A stretch of 64,000 nt of DNA from JBBRHQ01 sp963725315. Its GTDB lineage: Bacteria > Actinomycetota > Thermoleophilia > Solirubrobacterales > 70-9. The stretch's first letter is position 1, and every line of letters starts with the position of its first letter. The notes below the pieces were generated by a model. It ran no database searches and was not told the origin of the DNA. It saw only the letters and a program-made list of their open reading frames with translations. The DNA is taken from the NCBI GenBank assembly GCA_963725315.1, contig CAVRYA010000009.1, forward strand, positions 248,001-312,000, given 5' to 3'. This document shows, in pieces, positions 27,752 through 35,241 of this stretch. A program made the position numbers and the translations under genes.

Positions 27752-28296
27752 CAGGCGCCGCTCCCGGCCTTCTGGCGTGCCTCGAGCTCGCCGGCATTGC
27801 GCTCGCACCACTCGATGACCCACTCGTTGAACTCGATCCCGAAGCGCAGCACCAGATAGGGGAAGCCCTCGGGCTCCTGCGCCGCGAGCGGCTCCACGCC
27901 GCGCAGCGCGGCCACCTTGCGGCGGTGCTGCTCGCCGATGTCGCGCAGGCGCTGGACCTGCATATCGGGATCCAGCGCCCCGGCGAAGAACAGCTTCAGC
28001 ATCCCCTCGTGGCGCAGCTCGTAGACCTCCGGGGGGTTGGAGAGCCAGTCGAGCAGCGCCGCCTCGCCGGCGGCGGTCAGCCGGTAGACGGTCCGCCGAC
28101 GTTCACCGCGCGGCGCGTCGGTGCCCTCGATCAACCCGGCCTCGGCGAGGCGCTTCAGCTCCGGGTAGATCTGCCCGTAGCTGGCGGCCCAGAAGAAGCG
28201 GGTGGAGTCGTCGACGTAGGACTTGATCTCGTAGCCCGAGCACGGCTGGCGGCTGAGCATCCCCAGGATGACGCAGGCGGTCGGGCTGAGGTCCAT
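27751..28296 (-). CDS. PadR family transcriptional regulator
   Basis: A 181-residue PadR protein. The winged helix spans about residues 3-80 (ACVILGMLSRQPCSGYEIKSYVDDSTRFFWAASYGQIYPELKRLAEAGLI, then RRTVYRLTAAGEAALLDWL), and the C-terminal Vir-type helical domain carries FAGALDPDMQVQRLRDI. PadR proteins repress transporter and detoxification genes and release on binding small hydrophobic ligands. Being first in the operon with the MMPL exporter, it likely autoregulates the whole set. The region just upstream (28297-28325) has ATATATCAG and ATACATCAG in direct repeat. Confidence 0.93.
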   Translation of the reverse strand: MDLSPTACVILGMLSRQPCSGYEIKSYVDDSTRFFWAASYGQIYPELKRLAEAGLIEGTDAPRGERRRTVYRLTAAGEAALLDWLSNPPEVYELRHEGMLKLFFAGALDPDMQVQRLRDIGEQHRRKVAALRGVEPLAAQEPEGFPYLVLRFGIEFNEWVIEWCERNAGELEARQKAGSGA

Positions 28297-28325
28297 CGAA
28301 CCTGGATATATCAGCCCGATACATC
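28297..28325. promoter_or_regulatory. Candidate promoter/operator of the PadR operon
   Basis: Immediately before the PadR start, two similar AT-rich words (ATATATCAG and ATACATCAG) lie about ten bases apart in otherwise GC-rich DNA, and GATATATC is itself a perfect palindrome. They are placed where a PadR repressor would block its own promoter. Binding is inferred only from position. Confidence 0.45.
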
Positions 28326-28450
28326 AGAAACTGTGACGTGTGTCATTTAGGCAACGAGGCCGGCGGCGACGAACCGAAGCCCGTCAGCGTCCCGCGGTCG
28401 CCGAGTACATGAGGAGGTGTTACGTAAAGGGCAGAACGCCGTCGGCTGGC

Positions 28451-28846
28451 CTACTCCGACAGCCCGGCGGCTTCGAGGGCCTCGGCATGGTCCCTGAAGA
28501 CCCTCACACGCGAAAGCTTCCCGCCTCTCAGCTCATAGAGGTTCGTCAACTCTTGGCTGAGCGCGAAACCGCCCTCGGTCTCTATCCGGAGCACCAGGGA
28601 GGCCAGAACGCGGTTGTCGTCGAGGGGCTGAAGACGCTGCACTTCGATCTCGAATCGCCTCGCTGCCTCATTGATGCCTTCGAAGAAGGCCCGAATCCCT
28701 TCTTCTCCACGATTGGACCCCTCGATTAGTGCCACCGGGTTGATCAGCTCGAAGTCGGAGTTGCACAACGCCAGGTACGCATCGACGTCCCGCTCGTTGA
28801 TGGCAGTTATCGCCCGCCGCACGATCTCCACATTCTGCTCCGACAT
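28451..28846 (-). CDS. SnoaL-like protein, array member 1
   Basis: A 131-residue NTF2-fold protein, MSEQNVEIVRRAITAINERD at the start and EALEAAGLSE at the end, with the central FELINPVALIEG, a G-x-x-G-IRAFFEG helix and the strands FEIEVQRLQPLDDNRVLASL. It is the most diverged of the five at the start (SEQ rather than SQE). It has its own upstream box (28847-28890). These proteins are ligand-binding or isomerase-like; no catalytic pair can be assigned. Confidence is high for the fold and low for any specific reaction. Confidence 0.88.
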   Translation of the reverse strand: MSEQNVEIVRRAITAINERDVDAYLALCNSDFELINPVALIEGSNRGEEGIRAFFEGINEAARRFEIEVQRLQPLDDNRVLASLVLRIETEGGFALSQELTNLYELRGGKLSRVRVFRDHAEALEAAGLSE

Positions 28847-28890
28847 CGCCCGCGCAGTATCTCGCTCCGGCCCTGGCCTAGCTGAGCAGG
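28847..28890 (-). promoter_or_regulatory. Shared upstream box of the SnoaL array, copy 1
   Basis: Read on the minus strand, this region has GGCCAGGGCCGGAGCG, then AGATACTGCGCGGGCG and the ATG. It aligns with the leaders at 29329 and 30606. ATACT in each can serve as the -10, leaving only about nine bases to the start codon, so the transcript would be nearly leaderless. There is no Shine-Dalgarno. Confidence 0.5.
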
Positions 28891-28920
28891 TGTTACGTCA
28901 AGGGCAGAACTTCTGCGTGC

Positions 28921-29328
28921 CTACTCCGACAGCCCGGCGGCGTCGAGGGCCTCGGTCGGGGTGTCGAAGGCCTGGAACCGGATCACCCTGGCGTCGCGGA
29001 AGGTCCATACGTGGCCGGCTGTGTTCTCGATCTCCTGCTTGCTGTCCTTCAGCCGTCCGTGCATGCGGACCAGGACCACAACGTCATCGCCTCCTTCAAT
29101 GAACGCCTCGGCCTCCTGCCGGAACAACTCCCAAGCCTTGAACACGTCACGAGTCGCAGCCTCGACGCCCTCGATCCCGTGGTAGGTGCCAACCCCGGTC
29201 AGACCCGACATGCTGGACGACCACGACCACTCGATCTGGGGGTCGAAGACCTCGCGGGCAGCCCAGAAGTTGCCGCGCTCCATCGCCTCGTAGACCCTGC
29301 GCATCGCCTCCACGTTCTCCTGCGACAT
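28921..29328 (-). CDS. SnoaL-like protein, array member 2
   Basis: A 135-residue NTF2-fold protein starting MSQENVEAMRRVYEAMERGN and ending EALDAAGLSE. The middle differs from its neighbours (DPQIEWSWSSSMSGLTGVGTYHG, then WELFRQEAEAFIEGGDDVVVLVRMHG), including a stretch ending IRFQAFDTPTEAL. The start at 29328 is preferred because the family begins there; longer frames reach 29685 but enter the leader. The promoter-like box at 29329 precedes it directly. Confidence 0.88.
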   Translation of the reverse strand: MSQENVEAMRRVYEAMERGNFWAAREVFDPQIEWSWSSSMSGLTGVGTYHGIEGVEAATRDVFKAWELFRQEAEAFIEGGDDVVVLVRMHGRLKDSKQEIENTAGHVWTFRDARVIRFQAFDTPTEALDAAGLSE

Positions 29329-29372
29329 CGCCTGCGCAGTATGCCGCTCTGGCCTTGGCCTAGCTAAGTAGA
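29329..29372 (-). promoter_or_regulatory. Shared upstream box of the SnoaL array, copy 2
   Basis: On the minus strand it reads TAGCTAGGCCAAGGCC, AGAGCGGCATACTGCGCAGG, CG and ATG. It is almost identical to the box at 30606 over about 35 bases. CATACT is a -10 candidate nine bases from the ATG, and GGCCAAGGCC is a near-palindrome where an operator or -35 would sit. Confidence 0.55.
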
Positions 29373-29408
29373 AGTTATCGAAGGGCCAGAAGGCGCCCTG
29401 GATGCGGC

Positions 29409-29810
29409 CTACTCCGACAGCCCGGCCGCTTCGAGGGCGTCGTCCAGCTCGTGATACGAGGCGAATTCGCGGACAGCACCATCCTGGAGGGCCCAAACCC
29501 AGTTGGTGTGCGTCGTCACCTCGATTCCGTCGCGGCCCCGAAAGCAGCCCGTTTGACGGGTGACGATGACGTCCTCGCTGATGTGGACGAACTCGTCGAT
29601 CTCGATTCGCCAGGACTCCCACAATCCGAAGAAACCTTCCAATGCACGCCTCACGGATTCCGGAGTTTCGTAGACGCCTCGCCACTCATTCGAATCGCGG
29701 GAAGTGTCGATTTTGAAGTCTGGGGCCGCGTAGCTCAGTGCCGCATCCCAGTCGCCGCGGTTGAAGGCGGCTACCACCGCCTTGACGATCTCCACGTTCT
29801 CCTGCGACAT
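29409..29810 (-). CDS. SnoaL-like protein, array member 3
   Basis: A 133-residue NTF2-fold protein, MSQENVEIVKAVVAAFNRGD to DALEAAGLSE. Its core has LSYAAPDFKIDTSR, SVRRALEGFFGLWESW and EFVHISEDVIVTRQTGCFRGRDGIEV. It lacks the upstream box and starts three bases after the stop of member 4, so it is read from the promoter in front of member 5. The last 30 bases of the gene are nearly identical to those of members 1, 2 and 4, while the middles are clearly diverged. Confidence 0.88.
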   Translation of the reverse strand: MSQENVEIVKAVVAAFNRGDWDAALSYAAPDFKIDTSRDSNEWRGVYETPESVRRALEGFFGLWESWRIEIDEFVHISEDVIVTRQTGCFRGRDGIEVTTHTNWVWALQDGAVREFASYHELDDALEAAGLSE

Positions 29811-29813
29811 CGC

Positions 29814-30212
29814 CTACTCCGACAGCCCGGCGGCTTCGAGGGCATCTGCTGGCTCCGAGAAGAGGCGCGTGTAGACGATCTTGCCCCGCTGGATCCTCGT
29901 GAGGACGCCAAGCGGAACGTTGAGGTCGACGCCGCTCGCTCGCCCGCGTGCCCGGAACCGGCCAACACCAACCACCTGCTCACCGGCGTCTCGCGTCTCC
30001 TCGATCTCGAAGCGGACCTCTTCAAAGTCCTGCGTCATCTCGGCCAGAAATCGCGTCAGCCCGTCATGGCCCGAATAGGACTCGCCCTCCAACTGAGCGC
30101 GCAACGGATAGAACTCCGCTTCCTCGTCCCACAGAACCAGCCAGGCTTCGCGGTCGCCGCGATTCCACGCGTCGACGGCGGCAAGCGCGATCTCCACGTT
30201 CTCCTGCGACAT
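29814..30212 (-). CDS. SnoaL-like protein, array member 4
   Basis: A 132-residue NTF2-fold protein, MSQENVEIALAAVDAWNRGD to DALEAAGLSE, with WLVLWDEEAEFYPLRAQLEGESYSG and a central DAGEQVVGVGRFRARGRASGV. It starts three bases after the stop of member 5 and ends three before member 3, so members 5, 4 and 3 form one tight transcription unit. The aromatic AEFYPL segment lines the fold's pocket in relatives; the ligand is unknown. Confidence 0.88.
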   Translation of the reverse strand: MSQENVEIALAAVDAWNRGDREAWLVLWDEEAEFYPLRAQLEGESYSGHDGLTRFLAEMTQDFEEVRFEIEETRDAGEQVVGVGRFRARGRASGVDLNVPLGVLTRIQRGKIVYTRLFSEPADALEAAGLSE

Positions 30213-30215
30213 CGC

Positions 30216-30605
30216 CTACTCCTGAAGCCCGGCGGCTTCGAGGGCTTCGGCCTCTTTGTGGGGAGGGAAACCCTCCAGTCGGGTGACGAGGCCGTCGTCC
30301 ACGGTGAAGACGGCGAACGTGGTGAAGTCAAGCTTCATTCCACTTCCGGCACCTCTGCCGGTGAAATGCTGGCGGACGAAGACCTTGTTGCCGCTGACCC
30401 TCAAATCGAGCGGCTCGAATCGTTGGTCCTCGAAGGCATCTGGTTGCATCCACTCGCGCAGCGCGGCCACGCCCCGAATCGGCGATTGGTCACCAATCCG
30501 GACGAACTCGAAGTCGGGATGGATAGCACCCGTCGCCGCCTCGAAGTCGCCGCGATTGAACGCGTCAATGGCCCCCCGAACGATCTCCACGTTCTCCTGC
30601 GACAT
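30216..30605 (-). CDS. SnoaL-like protein, array member 5
   Basis: A 129-residue NTF2-fold protein, MSQENVEIVRGAIDAFNRGD to EALEAAGLQE. The middle reads HPDFEFVRIGDQSPIRGVAALREWM and FEPLDLRVSGNKVFVRQHFTGRG. It is the first gene of a three-gene run (5, 4, 3) and has the upstream box at 30606. Frames reaching 31232 run antisense through lysC and are not real. Its last codons differ slightly from the others (LQE), the only change in an otherwise shared 3' end. Confidence 0.88.
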   Translation of the reverse strand: MSQENVEIVRGAIDAFNRGDFEAATGAIHPDFEFVRIGDQSPIRGVAALREWMQPDAFEDQRFEPLDLRVSGNKVFVRQHFTGRGAGSGMKLDFTTFAVFTVDDGLVTRLEGFPPHKEAEALEAAGLQE

Positions 30606-30650
30606 CGCCTGCGCAGTATGCCGCTCTGGCCTTGGCCGAGCTGAGCAGGA
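30606..30650 (-). promoter_or_regulatory. Shared upstream box of the SnoaL array, copy 3
   Basis: On the minus strand it reads CTCGGCCAAGGCCAG, AGCGGCATACTGCGCAGGCG and ATG, matching the copy at 29329 at nearly every base. It drives the three-gene unit of members 5, 4 and 3. The CATACT -10 candidate is nine bases before the ATG. Confidence 0.55.
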
Positions 30651-30747
30651 CCGACAGACCAGAAGCGCGTCAGTCGCCCGGATTGAGACGCCAAGGCGGT
30701 TCCGCGGGACCGCCCCGCCCGCCGCCCGCCCTATCCTGAGGCGTCCC

Positions 30748-32037
30748 ATGGCAGAGGAAGCGACCGACATCATCGTCATGAAGTTCGGCGGCACCTCGGT
30801 CGCCGGGGCCGAGGAGCTGAAGCGCGCCGCGGGCCGGATCGTCGCGGCGCGCGAGGCTGGGAGCAGGGTGGTCGCGGTGCTCTCGGCCCGCGGCTCGACC
30901 ACCGACGAACTGACCGAGATGGCCTTGGAGATATCCGCGCGTCCCGACCCGCGCGAGATGGACATGCTGCTCTCCACCGGCGAGCGGATCTCCTGCGCGC
31001 TGTGCGCGATGGCGATCCGCGACATGGGCCAGGAGGCGATCTCGCTGACCGGCTCGCAGGCGGGGATCGTCACCGACTCCTCCCACACCAAGGCTCGGAT
31101 CATCGACATCCGCGCCGATCGGATCCGCGACGCCCTCGAGCAGGACAGGATCGTCCTCGTCGCCGGCTTCCAGGGGGTCTCGACCGACAGCCACGATGTC
31201 ACCACCCTCGGCCGCGGCGGCTCGGATACCACCGCGACGGCCCTGGCGGCCGCGCTGGGGGCGCGCGAGTGCCAGATCTACACCGACGTGCGCGGCGTGT
31301 TCAGCGCCGATCCGAGGATCGTCCCCGAGGCGCGCAAGCTGCCGATGGTCTCCTACGAGGAGATGCTGGAGATGTCGGCCTCGGGGGCAAAGGTGCTGCA
31401 GCTTCGCTCGGTCGAGTACGCGCGCAACCACGGCGTCCGCATCCACTGCCGCAGCAGCTTCGAGGACGGCCCAGGTACCCTCGTCCTTCCCGAGGAGGAG
31501 ACGATGGAGCGACCGCTGGTGACAGCCGTGACCCACTCGGACGCCGAGGCGCGCGTGACGCTCTCCGGGGTCCGCGACGAGCCCGGGGTCGCGGGGCGGA
31601 TCTTCGGCGCCCTCGCCGAGGCCAACGTCAACGTCGACATGATCATCCAGAACGAGCCCGTCTCCGAGGACGCGCTCGCCGACCTCTCGTTCACCCTCGA
31701 GCGCGGCGACCTGGAGACGGCGCTGGAGACGATCGAGCGGCTCGGCGGGGTCAGCGCCGGGGTCGAGCGCGACGAGAGGATCGGCAAGGTCTCGATCGTC
31801 GGCGCCGGGATGCGCAGCCATCCCGGCGTCGCCGCCAAGGTGTTCGGCACCCTGGGGGAGAACGGGATCAACATCGAGATGATCTCCACCTCGCCGATCA
31901 AGATCTCCTGCGTGATCGACTCCGAGCGGGTGCCCGACGCCGTGCGGGCGCTGCACCGCGCCTTCGACCTGGGCGTCGACGCGATCCGCGAGGAGGACCC
32001 GACCGGCAGCCAGCACCGGCCCACGGTCAGCTCCTAG
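30748..32037 (+). CDS. lysC: Aspartate kinase
   Basis: A 429-residue monofunctional aspartokinase that phosphorylates aspartate in the first step to Lys, Thr, Met and diaminopimelate. It has the KFGGTSVAGAEELKRAA start, LSTGERISCALCAMAI, and the nucleotide-binding LGRGGSDTTATALAAALGA. Two ACT domains follow (VTLSGVRDEPGVAGRIFGALAEANVNVDMI and VSIVGAGMRSHPGVAAKVFGTLGENGINIEMISTS), which usually give feedback control by Lys or Thr. The ATG at 30748 is chosen because homologues begin there. asd is 900 bases on, with an opposing DUF427 gene between them. Confidence 0.96.
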   Translation: MAEEATDIIVMKFGGTSVAGAEELKRAAGRIVAAREAGSRVVAVLSARGSTTDELTEMALEISARPDPREMDMLLSTGERISCALCAMAIRDMGQEAISLTGSQAGIVTDSSHTKARIIDIRADRIRDALEQDRIVLVAGFQGVSTDSHDVTTLGRGGSDTTATALAAALGARECQIYTDVRGVFSADPRIVPEARKLPMVSYEEMLEMSASGAKVLQLRSVEYARNHGVRIHCRSSFEDGPGTLVLPEEETMERPLVTAVTHSDAEARVTLSGVRDEPGVAGRIFGALAEANVNVDMIIQNEPVSEDALADLSFTLERGDLETALETIERLGGVSAGVERDERIGKVSIVGAGMRSHPGVAAKVFGTLGENGINIEMISTSPIKISCVIDSERVPDAVRALHRAFDLGVDAIREEDPTGSQHRPTVSS

Positions 32038-32040
32038 CAT

Positions 32041-32904
32041 CTAGCTGACGCTCGGCTGCTCGGGGTTCGGATCGCGCCAGCCCGGCGACCAGGGCGTCAG
32101 CGGGCGCTCCTGCAGCTCGCCGTCGATCTCGGTGTCGACCCGCTCGTCGAAGAAGCAGAGATACCCGGCGACCGCGGCAGCGTCGTGGCGCGGCTCGGGG
32201 TAGGTCCAGATCAGGGCCTCCTCGACGCGGTCACCGACCCGGGCGCTGAAGTAGGAGGCGAATCCCTTGTAGGCGCAGCCGGTGCGATGCTCGCTGGGCC
32301 CCAGCACCTCCTCCCTGACGTCCTCGCGGGGGATGTACCAGCGCGGCGGCAGGCCCGTCTCGTAGAGCACCCTGGCGCGGCGCGTCTCGGCCAGTACCTC
32401 GCCCTCGAGGGCGACCCGCACGTGGCGGGAGGTCGGGATCACGTCGATCCGGTGGTATGGGTCGCGCAGGTGGACGATCAGCTCCTCGTCCTCCTCGTAC
32501 CAGCGGTCGAGCGCCCCCCAGTCGAAGGCGAGCAGCCCGGTTACGGCCTCGGCGCCGGGGGCGGGCTCCTCGAAGCTCCAGGCGGCGTTCTCGGCCACCT
32601 CGCCGTTCGACCGCAGGTCGAACCAGCGGGCCTCGCCGAGGATCCGGGAGCGGGTGCGGTGATCGTTGGGTCTCAGCAGGTCGGTTCGCACGTCCTCGCG
32701 GCCGAAGTAGTAGATCGGCAGCCTGCCCTGCTCGTAGACGACGCGCGCCGCGCGGCTGTCGATCACGGTCTCCTCCGCGCGGACGCCGCGGATCCAGCGC
32801 CGCGAGGGCTCGACGAAGAGCAGCCGCTCGCGCTCTGCGATCTCGAGGTTGAAGGTCCCTGCAGGGTTGTGGCCGAACGGGCCGCTTCCCACGGTGAGCG
32901 TCAT
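32041..32904 (-). CDS. Tandem DUF427 domain protein
   Basis: A 287-residue protein with two DUF427 domains. The first has YFGREDVRTDLLRPNDHRTRSRILGEARWFDL (about 65-100), the second WYIPREDVREEVLGPSEHRTGCAYKGFASYFS (about 190-222). Both show the PREDV and E/D-HRT motifs of the family, whose fold is a beta barrel of unknown function. It is wedged between lysC and asd on the other strand, ending three bases from the lysC stop, with only 28 bases between its start and that of asd. Confidence 0.88.
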   Translation of the reverse strand: MTLTVGSGPFGHNPAGTFNLEIAERERLLFVEPSRRWIRGVRAEETVIDSRAARVVYEQGRLPIYYFGREDVRTDLLRPNDHRTRSRILGEARWFDLRSNGEVAENAAWSFEEPAPGAEAVTGLLAFDWGALDRWYEEDEELIVHLRDPYHRIDVIPTSRHVRVALEGEVLAETRRARVLYETGLPPRWYIPREDVREEVLGPSEHRTGCAYKGFASYFSARVGDRVEEALIWTYPEPRHDAAAVAGYLCFFDERVDTEIDGELQERPLTPWSPGWRDPNPEQPSVS

Positions 32905-32932
32905 CGAGGCCTCCAGTCATACTGATCCGACG

Positions 32933-33976
32933 ATGTCTTCCAATGGATACAGGGTCGGGGTGCTGGGCTCGACCGGGGCGGTCGGTTCGACCATCCTCGA
33001 GGTGCTCGCCGAGCGGGGCTTCCCTGCCGGCGAGGTGATCCCCTTCGCCTCGGAGCGCTCGGCGGGCAGGCAGATCGAGTGGAACGGCGAGCTGCTCGAG
33101 TGCCGCGCGCTCAGCGAAGAGGCGATCGCCGGCCTCGACCTCGTCCTCTCCTCCGCCGGCGGCGCGGTCAGTGCCGAGTGGGCGCCGCGGCTGGTCGAGG
33201 CCGGCGCTGTGGTCGTCGACAACACCAGCCATTGGCGCATGCACGAGGACGTTCCGCTGGTCGTCGCCGAGGTCAACCCCGAGGCGCTAGACCGCCACCG
33301 GGGGATCGTCGCCAACCCGAACTGCACCGCGATGCAGGCGCTGGTGGCGCTCGCCCCGATCCACCGCGCCGTCGGGCTGGAGCGGCTGATCCTCTCCAGC
33401 TATCAGTCGGTCTCGGGGACGGGGCGCCGCGCGGTCGAGGAGCTGCGCACCCAGACGGCGGACGTGCTGGAAGGGCGCACGCCGAAGGCCGAGGTCTACC
33501 CGCATCAGATCGCCTTCAACGTGCTGCCCCAGGTCGAGACCTTCGCCGAAGGCGATGACTACACCACCGAGGAGCGCAAGGTGATGGCCGAGACGCGGAA
33601 GATCCTCGAGGTCGGCGAGGAGGTCGGGATCTCTGCCACCTGCGCCCGGGTGCCGGTGATCGGCGCCCACTCGGAGTCGCTCAACGTGCAAACCCGCGAC
33701 GACCTCTCCCCCGATGAGTGCCGGGAGCTGCTGCGCGCGGCACCCGGAGTCGTCGTGGTCGATGACCCGGCCGCGGGTCACTACCCGATGGCGATCGACG
33801 CCACCGGCCGCGACGAGATCCTGGTTGGGCGCGTCCGCCGCGATCCCGGGCACGAGCGCTGCCTCAATCTCTGGGTCGTCGGCGACAACCTCCGCAAGGG
33901 GGCGGCGACCAACGCGGTGCAAGTCGCCGAGCTTCTCGCCGAGCGCGGCCTGCTCGGCGCCGACCGTAGAAACTAG
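32933..33976 (+). CDS. asd: Aspartate-semialdehyde dehydrogenase
   Basis: A 347-residue enzyme that reduces aspartyl phosphate to aspartate semialdehyde with NADPH. The N-terminal GVLGSTGAVGSTILEVL binds NADP, VANPNCTAMQALVAL holds the catalytic Cys, and SYQSVSGTGRRAVEEL and the late RVPVIGAHSESLNVQ (His) are typical. GDNLRKGAATNAVQVAELL closes the protein. The start at ATG 32933 is where homologues begin; longer frames overlap DUF427. It follows lysC in pathway order. Confidence 0.96.
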   Translation: MSSNGYRVGVLGSTGAVGSTILEVLAERGFPAGEVIPFASERSAGRQIEWNGELLECRALSEEAIAGLDLVLSSAGGAVSAEWAPRLVEAGAVVVDNTSHWRMHEDVPLVVAEVNPEALDRHRGIVANPNCTAMQALVALAPIHRAVGLERLILSSYQSVSGTGRRAVEELRTQTADVLEGRTPKAEVYPHQIAFNVLPQVETFAEGDDYTTEERKVMAETRKILEVGEEVGISATCARVPVIGAHSESLNVQTRDDLSPDECRELLRAAPGVVVVDDPAAGHYPMAIDATGRDEILVGRVRRDPGHERCLNLWVVGDNLRKGAATNAVQVAELLAERGLLGADRRN

Positions 33977-33990
33977 GCCCGGGAAGCCGG

Positions 33991-35223
33991 ATGGAGATCG
34001 GTTTCGGCGACGCGATGCTGGTATTCGGCGGGCTGCTCGCCGTTGCCGCCGGGCTCTCGGGGCTGATCCGGGGGACGGTGCTCTCGATCTCGGTCCTCTC
34101 GGTCGCCCTAGGCATCGCCATGGCCGAGGCCGGGGTGGTCAGCGTTGACGCAAAGGACGACGCGATCGTCCACCTGGTCGAGGTGGCGCTGATCCTCACC
34201 CTCTTCTCCGACGGGATGTTCGTCGAGCGCGAGCTGCTGGCCCGCCACTGGTCCCCGGTGGCGCGGGCGATCGTGATCGCGATGCCGATCACCCTGGCCC
34301 TACTGGCGCTGGCGGCGAAGGTACTCTTCCCCTCACTCGAGTGGGCGGAAGCATTTCTACTTGCCGCCGTCCTAACGCCGACCGATCCGGTGGTCACCTC
34401 TTCGGTCGTCACCTCTCCAGAGGTCCCGGCCAGGGTCCGCCACACGCTCAACCTCGAGTCGGGCCTCAACGACGGGCTGGCGCTCCCCTTCGTCCTCTTC
34501 TTCCTCGTGCTCGCCTCGCCGGGGGGAAACGCGGCGGTCGAGGGGTCGCAGCTGTTAGGGGAGGCGGCGTTCGGAGGCCTGGTCGGGGTCGTCGTCGGGA
34601 TGATCGGGGGGCGCCTTCACCACCATCTCCCCGGGGGCGGGCTGACCTCGCGCTACGAGGGCATCTACGCGATCGGATTCGCCCTGCTCGCCTTCGGTCT
34701 CGCCGACGTCACCATCGGCAACGGCCTGATCGCCGCCTTCGTCGCCGGGATCGCAATGGGCGCCGCCGAGCGCGAGGTTCCCGAGGCCTTCGTCGAATTC
34801 TCCGAGAACATCAGCGCCATTTTCCAGGTGATCACCTTCTTCGCCTTCGGGGCGCTGATCGTCGCCACCGGCTACGACCGCGACATCTGGGTGCTGGCGC
34901 TGTTCATAATCGCGGCGCTGCTGATCGCCCGGCCCGCGGCCGTGATGCTCTCCTTCCTGCGCGAGCGGATGCCAACGCCGATGAAGCTGTTCATCGCCTG
35001 GTTCGGGCCCAAAGGTGTCGCCTCGATGCTGTTCGCGTTGTTGGTCCTCAACTCCGACGCCGGCTCGCGAGAGCTGATCTTCGACGTCGCCGCGTTCACG
35101 GTTCTCGCCTCGATCGTTGCCCACGGGCTCACCGACACCGTCGGCGCCGGTTGGATTCGTCGCCGGCTGGGGCCGGGTGACAAGGCGCCTGCCGGCCCGC
35201 TCGGCGAGGCCGGGATGGACTAG
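33991..35223 (+). CDS. CPA1-type Na+/H+ antiporter
   Basis: A 410-residue membrane protein with about twelve helices. It carries the family motifs: FSDGMFVER in the third helix region, LTPTDPVVTSSVV, LNLESGLNDGLALPFVLFF and WFGPKGVASMLFALL. The TDP and ESGLNDG motifs are the ion-binding core of CPA1 antiporters (NhaP type). It starts 14 bases after asd, and may share its transcript. It is convergent with the sdh operon. Confidence 0.9.
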   Translation: MEIGFGDAMLVFGGLLAVAAGLSGLIRGTVLSISVLSVALGIAMAEAGVVSVDAKDDAIVHLVEVALILTLFSDGMFVERELLARHWSPVARAIVIAMPITLALLALAAKVLFPSLEWAEAFLLAAVLTPTDPVVTSSVVTSPEVPARVRHTLNLESGLNDGLALPFVLFFLVLASPGGNAAVEGSQLLGEAAFGGLVGVVVGMIGGRLHHHLPGGGLTSRYEGIYAIGFALLAFGLADVTIGNGLIAAFVAGIAMGAAEREVPEAFVEFSENISAIFQVITFFAFGALIVATGYDRDIWVLALFIIAALLIARPAAVMLSFLRERMPTPMKLFIAWFGPKGVASMLFALLVLNSDAGSRELIFDVAAFTVLASIVAHGLTDTVGAGWIRRRLGPGDKAPAGPLGEAGMD

Positions 35224-35241
35224 CCGCTCCCGCGGAAAAGG

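Noticed and set aside
30606..31232. Minus-strand extension of SnoaL member 5 up to 31232
   Set aside because: It is antisense to the strongly supported lysC and precedes the MSQENVEIV start.
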